Of a stretch of DNA of 13,375 nt, positions 6,421 through 12,908 are shown one piece after another. This stretch comes from an uncultured Collinsella sp. Lineage in GTDB: Bacteria > Actinomycetota > Coriobacteriia > Coriobacteriales > Coriobacteriaceae. Numbering within the stretch: the first letter of the stretch is position 1; every line of letters begins with the position of its first letter. The position numbers and the translations under genes are program-made. The notes below the pieces were generated by a model, which saw only the letters and a program-made list of their open reading frames with translations, was not told the origin of the DNA and made no database searches. Location: contig CAJLRE010000052.1 in the NCBI GenBank assembly GCA_905208975.1, positions 1 through 13,375 on the forward strand, read 5' to 3'.

Positions 6421-6548
6421 GGCACCAATAATCCCCGACCCCATAAGTTGCGGTGGAATACGGACTGTTTTGGCCCTTTAAGCAGCAATTCAGTCCCTAT
6501 TTCACCGCAACTCATTTGGTGCAAAGTAGCCTGTCTCCCTTGCACCAA
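6421..6548. repeat. Composite inverted-repeat element abutting the ThrE stop codon
   Basis: Arms 6446-6467 and 6491-6512 (22 nt each, AGTTGCGGTG... and ...CACCGCAACT) are complementary at all but two positions, one of which is a G-T wobble, with a 23-nt loop. Outside them TTGGTGCAA (6516-6524) can pair with TTGCACCAA (6540-6548), or its TTGGTGC part with GCACCAA (6422-6428), so two alternative folds are possible. The element ends exactly one base before the ThrE stop codon. It has no T-tract on either strand and no coding potential. It resembles a mobile or dispersed intergenic repeat more than a terminator; copy number in the genome is unknown. Confidence 0.65.
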
Positions 6549-8117
6549 TTAACTGGTGTGGCGCCAGCGAGGGTCGGTGAGAGTTCTCGCCACACCCAGG
6601 CCAACGGGCAAAAACGCCACGATGAGCACTGCACGCACAAACCAGCCGAGCATATTGACCGTGTCGAAGGTGCACATGTAATACATCGAGCGATACAGAT
6701 ACAAGCCCGGCACCATAATGACAATCGATGGCACCGTGAGGGCGATACGTGGATAGGTGAGCTTGATTTCGGCTAAGCTCGCGAGCAGCCCCGATACCAG
6801 CGCGCCGATAAACGCCGCCGCCTCGGGAGGCATTCCCGCGCTGAGGCCCAGGAAGGGAAGCATCGTCGGCGCATCGACGAGCGTAAGACGCAAGGTATTG
6901 GACACGGCGCCGATCAGCCCTGCCGCCGCTGCCATCTTTACCGGGCTGTTGAACATGACCGAGAAGCCAAACACGCCGACAAAGCTCATCACCACGCGCA
7001 AGAGCGTAAGAGCAAGCGGCGAGAGGCCAAGCGGGGCAAAGTCGTCCGGCGCCAGGCCCACACACTCGGCAACCATCCAACCTACGAGCGTCGCCATCAC
7101 AATAATCGACACAGCATACGAAAGACGTTCAATGCCGCTTCGCATATCGAGCTTAGCGATGTCGAGGCCTGCCGTAATGAGGGGAAAGCCGGGAATCACA
7201 AAGAGCATGGCGCCGATATAGCCTTCTTGGTGCGACATTGCCCCCGGTACGACCTGGCCAAGGCCGAGCAATGCCAGCAGATACGAAACGCAAGCGAGCG
7301 CAACGCCCGTCGTCAGCGCGCTAAACTGGCCAAGACCCTGCTTGAGAATATGGGAGCGAGCAAAGTTGCCGACACCAGCGCCTACGAATGCGCAGGCCAT
7401 CTCGATAGGGCCGCCGCCGAGCAAAAAGACGAAAGCGCCGCAAGCACAGGCTGCCGCAAGGCCCTGTTGCCAGGAAGAGTAATCGGGCTTTGAGCTCTCA
7501 ACGGTCCTGAGCATCTCGTGGTACTCGTGCACGGTAAACCGGCGCCCGTAAATCTCAATTTCCTTTAAGAAGCTCTCCATCATCCAAATGCGATGAGTAT
7601 TGACCCCCGTTGTGGGTAGGCTGACGACCTCGTTAAAGCAGTGGCCATCTTCGATGCAGGTGCACTCAAACGATAGGAGACTCAGGTCGACGTGAATCGT
7701 GACGCCGAGTACGGCAGCAACACGATTCATGGTATCGCGCACACGCCAGGCACCTGTTCCGCTTGCCAGCATAAGCATGCCGGTGCGGCAGATGATGGAC
7801 GACTTATCGGTGAGCGGCGCATCGACGGCAAGTTCATCGCCTGCCGTCACGATCTGGCGCCAGTCAGTTTTCATATGGAGCGCGCCGGCACGAACGCCGT
7901 GGTGCAGGGGGACTCTTGAGAGCAACGAATCATGGCGCGAAGGCTGTGGGGGTTCCGCTGATTCGCCCTCGTCCTCGTCGGGCTCTTCATCAACAAGGTC
8001 GAAAGCATCGAGCGACGCCGGCTCGCGACGGTCGATCAATTCCTCGTCCTCATCATCAAAGTAGTTGAACTGATCGAGCATGTCCTCTTCGATTGCACGC
8101 TCGCTCGCGTCGTCCAT
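6549..8117 (-). CDS. thrE: ThrE-family threonine/serine exporter
   Basis: A cytoplasmic-membrane exporter related to ThrE of Corynebacterium glutamicum, which moves threonine and serine out using the proton gradient. The 522-residue protein has an N-terminal soluble region (1 to about 215) carrying the conserved domain start (residues 108-210, SSIICRTGMLMLASGTGAWR onward). A first block of membrane segments follows (about 215-355, with FVIPGFPLITAGLDIAK at 306-322), then a second block (about 362-512, ThrE_2-like). So both halves, which are separate proteins in many Firmicutes, are fused here. The first 60 residues are very acidic (runs such as DDEDEELID and DEEPDEDEGE). The start at 8117 has AAGGGAG 7 nt upstream; the in-frame ATG at 8150 has no such site. 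The exact substrate is inferred from family. Confidence 0.88.
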   Translation of the reverse strand: MDDASERAIEEDMLDQFNYFDDEDEELIDRREPASLDAFDLVDEEPDEDEGESAEPPQPSRHDSLLSRVPLHHGVRAGALHMKTDWRQIVTAGDELAVDAPLTDKSSIICRTGMLMLASGTGAWRVRDTMNRVAAVLGVTIHVDLSLLSFECTCIEDGHCFNEVVSLPTTGVNTHRIWMMESFLKEIEIYGRRFTVHEYHEMLRTVESSKPDYSSWQQGLAAACACGAFVFLLGGGPIEMACAFVGAGVGNFARSHILKQGLGQFSALTTGVALACVSYLLALLGLGQVVPGAMSHQEGYIGAMLFVIPGFPLITAGLDIAKLDMRSGIERLSYAVSIIVMATLVGWMVAECVGLAPDDFAPLGLSPLALTLLRVVMSFVGVFGFSVMFNSPVKMAAAAGLIGAVSNTLRLTLVDAPTMLPFLGLSAGMPPEAAAFIGALVSGLLASLAEIKLTYPRIALTVPSIVIMVPGLYLYRSMYYMCTFDTVNMLGWFVRAVLIVAFLPVGLGVARTLTDPRWRHTS

Positions 8118-8308
8118 ATAGACGCTCCCTTCCTGCCGACTAACTCCCATCCTAGGCAGCGACGGCTAAAGGAAACATAAAAGAGACGGCTGTCATGCGA
8201 GCCACGTGCGCAATATCCGTTGGATAGTCGTTTAAGAACGTCCCCAATGACTACATCGATGTTTTGGCAACGCCAGCGAGCGGGTCGCATTTGAGACAAG
8301 GTGACGTG

Positions 8309-8343
8309 AAACGAAAGGGCGCTGACCTTCTGGTCGCGCCCTT
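8309..8343 (-). terminator. lysS intrinsic terminator
   Basis: On the minus strand AAGGGCGC and GCGCCCTT (plus 8336-8343 and 8315-8322) form an 8-bp stem, extended by GACC/GGTC around an AGAA loop with one bulged base. TCGTTT follows, so the T-tract is only moderate. It lies about 80 nt after the lysS stop. Confidence 0.7.
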
Positions 8344-8392
8344 GAAGTTGAACGTCAGATTGTCCAAATGCGGCCCGCGCAGCGTCGAGCCG

Positions 8393-8417
8393 TTACGCGG
8401 TTCGTAGAACCGCGTAA
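8393..8417. repeat. Palindrome TTACGCGGTTC-gta-GAACCGCGTAA after lysS
   Basis: Two perfect 11-bp arms (8393-8403, 8407-8417) with a 3-nt loop, ending 4 nt from the lysS stop codon. There is no T-tract on either strand, so it is not a standard terminator. A near-identical dyad occurs after dtd at 12909-12934. Confidence 0.75.
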
Positions 8418-8421
8418 ATAG

Positions 8422-10386
8422 TTAGTACATCTTTGCGCCGGCGGGGATGGAGGCGTCGAGCTGAATCAAGTTGAGGCGCTCCTCGCCCTCTTCCTCGTGG
8501 ATGGCACTGATGAGCATGCCGCAGCTGGGGATGCCCATCATCTTGCGCGGAGGCAGATTGGTGATGGCGAGCAGGGTCTTGCCGACCAGGTCCTCGGGCT
8601 CATAGTATTCATGGATGCCGGAGAGGATGGTGCGGTCGGTACCGGTACCGTCGTCGAGCGTAAAGTTCAGCAGCTTCTTGGACTTCTTGACGGCCTCGCA
8701 TGCCTTGACCTTCACAGCGCGGAAATCGCTCTTGGAGAAGGTATCAAAGTCGACGAACTCCTCAAACAGCGGCTCAACGGCGATCTTGGAGTAATCGAGC
8801 GTGGGCTTAAGCGACTTAACGAACGGGCTCGCGGCGTTGCCGGCCTCGGCAGCCTTGGCGGCAGCGGCACCGGACTGGAAACCCTTCTCGGGCTTCATGT
8901 GCGGGAACAGCAGCACGTCGCGGATGGAAGCCTGGTTGGTGAGCAGCATGACCACGCGGTCGATGCCGATGCCAATGCCGCCCGCGGGAGGCATACCGTA
9001 CTCGAGGGCGCGCACGTAGTCCTCGTCATACTCCATGGCCTCATCGTCGCCGCCGGCCTTCTCGGCCATTTGGGCAGCAAAGCGCTCAGCCTGGTCGACC
9101 GGGTCGTTGAGCTCGGAGAATGCGTTAGCGTACTCGTGACCGGCAATAACCAGCTCAAAGCGGTGCGTCAGGCGCGGGTCGTCCTCAAAGCGCTTGGCAA
9201 GCGGGCTGACCTCGATGGGGTAATCGCACACGAAGGTCGGGTTGACGATGGTGTCCTCGCCCAGCTCATCGTAAATCTCGGCGATGATCTTGCCAGCAGT
9301 CCACTCGGGCTTGATCTCCAGGCCCTTCTCGCGCGCGGTGGCAGCAAGCTCCTCGACCGGCGTATCGATGGTGACCTGCTTGCCGAGCACGTCGGAGACG
9401 ATGTCGGTCATGGGACGGCTGGCCCACTCACCAGAAAGGTCGATGATCTGGCCCTGGTACTCGATGACCTCGGGGTTGCCGATGGCCTTGTTCGCAGCCT
9501 TGATGACGCCCTGGGCGAGTGCCTTCATGCCCTCGAGGTCGGAGAAGGCACGGTAGGCCTCCATCGTGGTGAACTCGGGGTTGTGGGTAAGGTCCATGCC
9601 CTCGTTACGGAAGATGCGGCCGATCTCGAACACGCGCTCAAAACCACCGACAATGCAGCGCTTGAGGTGCAGCTCGGTGGCAATACGCAGGTAGCACTCC
9701 TGATCGAGCGCGTTGAAGTGGGTAATGAACGGCTTGGCAGTAGCGCCGCCCTGGATGGTCTGCAGGATGGGGGTCTCGACCTCCATGTAGCCGTCGGACT
9801 CCATAAAGCGACGGAAGGTGGAGAGAATCTGCGAACGCTTACGGAAGGTCTCGCGAACGTCGTCGTTGGCGATCAGGTCGACATAGCGCTGGCGATAGCG
9901 GGTCTCCTTGTCGGAAAGACCGTGGAACTTCTCGGGCAGCGGACGAACGGCCTTGGCAAGCAGGGTCGCGCTCTTAGGGGCAACGGAAAGCTGGCCACGC
10001 TGGGTGCGCACGACCACGCCGGTCACGCCCAGGATGTCGCCCAGGTCGAGAGCCTTGAGCGTATTCCAGGCAGCCTCGTCCATGTCGTTGATACGGCAGA
10101 ACAGCTGAATCTCGGCAGTCGCATCGCGCACGACGATGAACATGATCTTGCCCTGACCGCGCTTGGCGACCACACGGCCGGCGATCTTCACGACGTCCTC
10201 GGTGTCCTCGCCATCGGCAAGCTCGGCGTACTTAGCCTCGATATCGGCGACGTAGTCCTCAAGCTCAGAGTGCTCGGGATAGGGGTTCTGGCCCGCCTCG
10301 AACAGGGCGGCGCGCTTGGCCAGGCGGGTGGCGCGCTCGTCGTTGAGCGTCGATGCCTGTTCGGCGGCGTTCTGGTTCTCTGCCAT
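8422..10386 (-). CDS. lysS: Lysyl-tRNA synthetase (class II) with C-terminal tRNA-binding domain
   Basis: Charges tRNA-Lys with lysine in the cytoplasm. At 654 residues it is about 150 longer than a typical bacterial LysRS. Residues 65-145 are the OB-fold anticodon-binding domain. The catalytic core carries motif 1 (GYMEVETPIL, 199-208), motif 2 (FRNEGMDLTHNPEFTTMEAY, 259-278) and motif 3 (GGIGIGIDRVVML, 469-481). After an alanine-rich linker (about 505-522), residues 546-652 form a second OB fold of the Trbp111/EMAPII type: FSKSDFRAVKV, KKSKKLLNFTLDDG, and ITNLPPRKMMGIPSCGML near 608-625, a form usually found at the end of MetRS. The start at 10386 has GAGGAG 8 nt upstream. greA precedes it by 79 nt, with a hairpin between them. 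Confidence 0.95.
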   Translation of the reverse strand: MAENQNAAEQASTLNDERATRLAKRAALFEAGQNPYPEHSELEDYVADIEAKYAELADGEDTEDVVKIAGRVVAKRGQGKIMFIVVRDATAEIQLFCRINDMDEAAWNTLKALDLGDILGVTGVVVRTQRGQLSVAPKSATLLAKAVRPLPEKFHGLSDKETRYRQRYVDLIANDDVRETFRKRSQILSTFRRFMESDGYMEVETPILQTIQGGATAKPFITHFNALDQECYLRIATELHLKRCIVGGFERVFEIGRIFRNEGMDLTHNPEFTTMEAYRAFSDLEGMKALAQGVIKAANKAIGNPEVIEYQGQIIDLSGEWASRPMTDIVSDVLGKQVTIDTPVEELAATAREKGLEIKPEWTAGKIIAEIYDELGEDTIVNPTFVCDYPIEVSPLAKRFEDDPRLTHRFELVIAGHEYANAFSELNDPVDQAERFAAQMAEKAGGDDEAMEYDEDYVRALEYGMPPAGGIGIGIDRVVMLLTNQASIRDVLLFPHMKPEKGFQSGAAAAKAAEAGNAASPFVKSLKPTLDYSKIAVEPLFEEFVDFDTFSKSDFRAVKVKACEAVKKSKKLLNFTLDDGTGTDRTILSGIHEYYEPEDLVGKTLLAITNLPPRKMMGIPSCGMLISAIHEEEGEERLNLIQLDASIPAGAKMY

Positions 10387-10400
10387 AAGTTAGCTCCTCA

Positions 10401-10440
10401 AACTAAAACGCTCCCCAGGATTCGGTCCCAGGGAGCGAAA
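10401..10440 (-). terminator. Hairpin terminator between greA and lysS
   Basis: On the minus strand CGCTCCC and GGGAGCG (plus 10431-10437 and 10409-10415) form the outer stem, with an inner GGA/TCC extension, followed by TTTTAGTTT. The stem ends 22 nt before the lysS start codon, leaving no room for a promoter in between, so lysS transcripts must cross it. CGGTCCC just after greA (plus 10455-10461) is complementary to GGGACCG inside the hairpin (plus 10423-10429) and could form a competing helix. Confidence 0.72.
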
Positions 10441-10465
10441 ACATACCTTTACGCGGGACCGTGGT

Positions 10466-10936
10466 CTAGCGTGCGATCTTGGCGATGGTGTAGACGCGAG
10501 TCTTGCCGGAAGGCGTAACGACCTCGACGGAGTCGCCCTCGCCGTGACCGATGATGGCGTGACCGACCGGAGACTCGTTGGAAATCTTGTGCTCGAGCGA
10601 GTTGGTCTCGGTGGTACCGACGAGCGTGACTTCCATGACCTCACCGTTGGGATCAATCAGAGAAACGGTGGAACCGATGGAGACGGTCAGATCGCCCGTG
10701 GTGGCAGCAACCTGAGCGTTGGCGAGGATGGCCTGGATCTCGGCAATACGAGCGGCGTTCTGGGCCTGCTTGTCCTTAGCGGCATCGTACTCGGAGTTCT
10801 CCGAAAGGTCGCCGAACGCGCGGGCTTCCTTGATGTCCTCGACGATCTCCTTGGCGTAATCGCCCTCACGCCAAGCGAGCTCCTCGACGAGCTTCTGGCG
10901 GCCCTCAGCGGTCAGTACGATCTGGCTTGCGTCCAT
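10466..10936 (-). CDS. greA: Transcription elongation factor GreA
   Basis: Enters the secondary channel of RNA polymerase and stimulates cleavage of backtracked transcripts, rescuing stalled complexes. The 156-residue length is typical. Residues 1-77 form the antiparallel coiled coil, with the acidic tip GDLSENSEY at 42-50 holding D43 and E46, which match the functional D41/E44 pair of E. coli GreA. Residues 85-156 are the FKBP-like domain, with the family signature ISNESPVGHAIIG at 118-130. The ATG at 10936 was chosen for its fit to the family N-terminus and the GGGGAG site 8 nt upstream; ten extra residues from an upstream ATG do not fit. A consensus-like TTGACA lies at 10972-10977 (minus strand) but no -10 at proper spacing is seen. 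Confidence 0.96.
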   Translation of the reverse strand: MDASQIVLTAEGRQKLVEELAWREGDYAKEIVEDIKEARAFGDLSENSEYDAAKDKQAQNAARIAEIQAILANAQVAATTGDLTVSIGSTVSLIDPNGEVMEVTLVGTTETNSLEHKISNESPVGHAIIGHGEGDSVEVVTPSGKTRVYTIAKIAR

Positions 10937-10984
10937 ACGGATATCTCCCCAACTCTGATCAAACAATCAACTGTCAACAAAACG

Positions 10985-11017
10985 AAAAAGACCGGCTAGC
11001 CTGCGGGCAAGCCGGTC
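10985..11017 (-). terminator. tatA intrinsic terminator
   Basis: On the minus strand GACCGGCT and AGCCGGTC (plus 11010-11017 and 10990-10997) form an 8-bp stem, extended by GCC/GGC around CGCA, followed by TTTTT. It lies 25 nt after the tatA stop and separates tatA from greA. Confidence 0.92.
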
Positions 11018-11042
11018 AGGTGCTCACCCCAAAGGGATGGGA

Positions 11043-11318
11043 CTACTCTGCGTCCGCGTCGCTGTCCTCTGCCTGCTTCTTCTTGGCAGCAGCGAGCTTG
11101 GCCTCGAGCTCAGCGATCTCCTTGTCCTCCTCGGACTGCTCGACCACGACCTCCTCGGCCTGCTTGGTCTCGGCCTTATCGTCGCCCTCCATACCCTCGC
11201 GGATATTCTTGACGGTAGAGCCGAGGGACTTGCCGAGCTTCGGCAGGTTCTTGGGCCCGAAGATAATCAGGACAACGACGAGAATAATGATGAGCTCAGG
11301 AGCCCTCAGTCCAAACAT
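11043..11318 (-). CDS. tatA: Sec-independent translocase subunit TatA
   Basis: The pore-forming component of the twin-arginine pathway, which exports folded proteins across the cytoplasmic membrane. The 91-residue protein has a single membrane helix (about 7-20, PELIIILVVVLIIFG), the FGP hinge (20-22), and an amphipathic helix (about 23-45, LPKLGKSLGSTVKNIREGM). A charged Glu/Lys/Ala-rich tail (50-91) is likely coiled. The ATG at 11318 has TGGAGG just upstream, and the product then starts MFGLRAPEL, as in other TatA/E proteins. The ORF upstream runs through the tRNA and is not real. No tatC is adjacent in this window. Flanked by a promoter and a terminator, it is a single-gene unit. Confidence 0.94.
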   Translation of the reverse strand: MFGLRAPELIIILVVVLIIFGPKNLPKLGKSLGSTVKNIREGMEGDDKAETKQAEEVVVEQSEEDKEIAELEAKLAAAKKKQAEDSDADAE

Positions 11319-11354
11319 GTAGACCTCCACAATACAGCGAGACAAGCTCGAATG

Positions 11355-11383
11355 AGTATACCGCGGGTATCGCGGTATCACAA
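11355..11383 (-). promoter_or_regulatory. tatA promoter
   Basis: On the minus strand TTGTGA (11378-11383), a 17-nt spacer and TATACT (11355-11360) form a good housekeeping-type promoter, giving a leader of about 30 nt to tatA. It lies directly after the tRNA terminator. The spacer is filled by an inverted repeat (11358-11378). Confidence 0.72.
11358..11378. repeat. Operator-like inverted repeat within the tatA promoter
   Basis: ATACCGCG (11358-11365) and CGCGGTAT (11371-11378) are exact reverse complements separated by GGTAT. The dyad spans the DNA between, and slightly overlapping, the -10 and -35 hexamers, the usual place for a repressor site. The cognate regulator is unknown. Confidence 0.55.
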
Positions 11384-11390
11384 CAATAGC

Positions 11391-11421
11391 TAAAAAAAGG
11401 GACCGCAAGAAGCGGTCCCTT
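11391..11421 (-). terminator. Terminator after tRNA-Pro
   Basis: On the minus strand AAGGGACCGC and GCGGTCCCTT (plus 11412-11421 and 11397-11406) form a perfect 10-bp stem with a 5-nt loop, followed by a run of T. It begins 10 nt after the tRNA 3' end and ends the veg-ispE-tRNA unit. Confidence 0.93.
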
Positions 11422-11430
11422 CTCATGCTC

Positions 11431-11507
11431 TGGTCGGGTTGACTGGATTTGAACCAGCGACCCCTGCGTCCCGAACGCAGTGCTCTACCAAACTGAGCCA
11501 CAACCCG
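11431..11507 (-). tRNA. tRNA-Pro (anticodon CGG)
   Basis: A 77-nt cloverleaf on the minus strand. The acceptor stem CGGGTTG/CAACCCG, discriminator A and encoded CCA are visible. The D arm contains the GTTTGGTAGAG pattern, the anticodon stem CTGCG/CGCAG encloses TTCGGGA with anticodon CGG (plus 11471-11473), and the T loop is TTCAAAT between CTGG and CCAG. It reads CCG codons. It lies 49 nt downstream of ispE with no terminator between, so it may be cut from the ispE transcript; a TATAGT at 11516-11521 is too close to the mature 5' end to be a convincing own promoter. Confidence 0.96.
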
Positions 11508-11556
11508 TTAGCTCGACTATAGTAACAAAGATTTCCGTCGTGTGCTAGAGAAATTT

Positions 11557-12453
11557 TTACTTCTTTGGCACTTCGACGCGAACCGTGTTGGGAATGAGCT
11601 CCGTCGCGCAGGACCACCAGCCGTTTTGCTGGGCAGCCTCGGCAAGCCTTTCGGCCGTGGCGGCGGTGTCGCAAATGGCAAACGAACAGGCGCCCGATCC
11701 GCACACATCTACAGCAACGATGCCGTCCTGCTTACGCAGCCAGTCGAGGACCGTTTGAATCTGCGGCTCCATCTGTGCGGAAATGACACCCAAGTTGTTA
11801 TGGATGAGCGCATATGCCGTCTCTGCATCACCAGCACGCAAGGCAGAAGCCATCGCGCCGGGCTTGTCCGCAGGCACCGGGGCCTCGTCAAAACGTCGAT
11901 AAGCCTCAATTGTCGAAACGCTCGCCTCGCGCGGCTTAACCAGCACGACGGGCGTCGCGGGCAGCGCTGGGTACTCAGTTGCCAGCACGTCTCCCCCACC
12001 TACGTAGAGCGCAGGGCTCGCGTGCAAAAAGAACGGGACGTCAGCACCAATACCCCGCGCAATGTCGTCGAGCGCGGGGTCGGTGCGATCAATTCCCCAG
12101 AGCTCCGCCAAGGCGACAATGACCGCGGCCGCATCCGTCGAGGGGCCGCCCAAGCCGGCGCACAATGGAATACGCTTCTCAATCGTCACGCAGATGTTTG
12201 CCTCGCGACCATAATGCTCGGCCATAGCAACCGCAGCCCGATACGCCGTATTCTTTTGCATGGGAAAATCTGATGCCGGAACCGTCTGGACGGTCAACGC
12301 CTGTGCCGGCGTGACCGTCACGGTATCGGAAAGACCGACGGCTGCCATCAGGGAATCGACCCTGTGGTAGCCGCGGTCATCGCGCTCGGTATGAACCCCC
12401 AGGTAGAGGTTAATCTTTGCCGGCGCGGAAAGAGTCAGGGACCGATCGGTCAC
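11557..12453 (-). CDS. ispE: 4-diphosphocytidyl-2-C-methyl-D-erythritol kinase IspE
   Basis: Phosphorylates CDP-methylerythritol at the 2-hydroxyl in the MEP isoprenoid pathway, using ATP. The 298-residue protein belongs to the GHMP kinases: the N-terminal APAKINLYL carries K13; the ATP loop PLCAGLGGPSTDAA lies at 96-109; GADVPFFL with catalytic D138 is at 136-143; and the C-terminal glycine motif CGSGACSF is at 251-258. The glycine loop reads GGPSTDAA where many enzymes have GGGSSDAA, a tolerated variation in related actinobacteria. The start is GTG at 12453, with GAGGAG 8 nt upstream inside the end of veg; the gap to the veg stop is 2 nt, suggesting translational coupling. The veg-ispE order is also known in Bacillus. 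Confidence 0.94.
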   Translation of the reverse strand: MTDRSLTLSAPAKINLYLGVHTERDDRGYHRVDSLMAAVGLSDTVTVTPAQALTVQTVPASDFPMQKNTAYRAAVAMAEHYGREANICVTIEKRIPLCAGLGGPSTDAAAVIVALAELWGIDRTDPALDDIARGIGADVPFFLHASPALYVGGGDVLATEYPALPATPVVLVKPREASVSTIEAYRRFDEAPVPADKPGAMASALRAGDAETAYALIHNNLGVISAQMEPQIQTVLDWLRKQDGIVAVDVCGSGACSFAICDTAATAERLAEAAQQNGWWSCATELIPNTVRVEVPKK

Positions 12454-12455
12454 CG

Positions 12456-12752
12456 TTAATGCTCCTCGAGCTGATTGCCGAGCGGGGTAAAGATATGCTC
12501 GCCGCTCTCGGGGTCGAACAGCTCAACCTGACCGGTGAGGACATCGATATACTGGTAGGACTGACGCGACTTGCGGCCGCGACGCTCGTCAACCTCGACG
12601 ATAAAGACGGCGGGGTGGACGCTCTTGATGGTGCCCATGCGCTCGACGACGCGGGTACGACCCATGTTGGCCTTCACCTTGACGCGATCGCCCACCATAT
12701 CGGTCAGCTTCTCGTGGATGTCGTCGACGTGATTGACTTCCATCTCTTCCAT
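12456..12752 (-). CDS. veg: Veg-family protein (DUF1021)
   Basis: A 98-residue small protein of the Veg family. In Bacillus subtilis Veg is abundant, highly expressed and linked to biofilm gene control; its molecular action is not settled. The conserved core is visible: DIHEKLTDMVGDRVKVKAN (about 13-31), GRTRVVERMGTIKSVHPAVF (about 33-52), then FIVEVDER and QSYQYIDVLTGQVEL. The start at 12752 is preceded by TGGAGG with 8 nt spacing; the ATG at 12743 is an alternative that would begin MEVNHVDD, as many homologues do. The last residues overlap the ispE ribosome site. A candidate promoter and a small hairpin lie in the leader. Confidence 0.88.
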   Translation of the reverse strand: MEEMEVNHVDDIHEKLTDMVGDRVKVKANMGRTRVVERMGTIKSVHPAVFIVEVDERRGRKSRQSYQYIDVLTGQVELFDPESGEHIFTPLGNQLEEH

Positions 12753-12783
12753 GAACAGGGCCTCCAGAAGGTGCAATTCAAAA

Positions 12784-12799
12784 AGGGGATAATACCCCT
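12784..12799 (-). terminator. Terminator-like hairpin in the veg leader
   Basis: On the minus strand AGGGG and CCCCT (plus 12795-12799 and 12784-12788) form a 5-bp stem with a 6-nt loop, followed by TTTTG. It lies about 30 nt upstream of the veg start and downstream of the candidate promoter. It is short, so it may be a weak attenuator, a leader hairpin or chance. Confidence 0.35.
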
Positions 12800-12819
12800 A
12801 AGATAGACAAAACTCTAAT

Positions 12820-12849
12820 ACTATAGCACCCTGCTGCCGCCATACGCAA
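12820..12849 (-). promoter_or_regulatory. Candidate veg promoter
   Basis: On the minus strand TTGCGT (12844-12849) and TATAGT (12820-12825) are separated by 18 nt. The -10 matches five of six bases. Initiation near 12813 would give a leader of about 60 nt. Confidence 0.5.
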
Positions 12850-12908
12850 GTAGCTAAATAAGCCCCGTCCCAAATACGTACCGGACAACAACCTCGCATG
12901 ACCAGTTG

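Larger units (their letters stand above)
6237..6548. other. ThrE-DUF2798 intergenic region, dense in inverted repeats
   Basis: This 312-bp stretch has no supportable protein gene. It carries a composite repeat element next to the ThrE stop (6421-6548), a small hairpin ACGCTT/AAGCGT (6387-6401), a long terminator hairpin (6281-6331), a perfect 12-bp palindrome GTGCCGCGGCAC (6261-6272) and the DUF2798 ribosome site. No promoter for DUF2798 could be called with confidence. Confidence 0.6.
8118..8421. other. lysS-ThrE intergenic region
   Basis: This 304-bp stretch holds a palindrome directly after the lysS stop (8393-8417), the lysS terminator (8309-8343) and the leader of the ThrE gene. A weak promoter candidate on the minus strand is TTCTTA (8233-8238), 17 nt, TATTGC (8210-8215), about 90 nt before the exporter start. 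No protein gene is supportable. Confidence 0.5.

Noticed and set aside
8497..10518. 673-codon open frame on the plus strand opposite lysS and greA
   Set aside because: It is exactly antisense to two clearly identified genes, its product is a G/L/D/V/A-rich mirror of their codons, and it has no family pattern. Long antisense frames are common in GC-rich DNA.
11319..11501. N-terminal extension of TatA reading through the tRNA gene
   Set aside because: It crosses the tRNA, a terminator and the tatA promoter; the start at 11318 fits the family.
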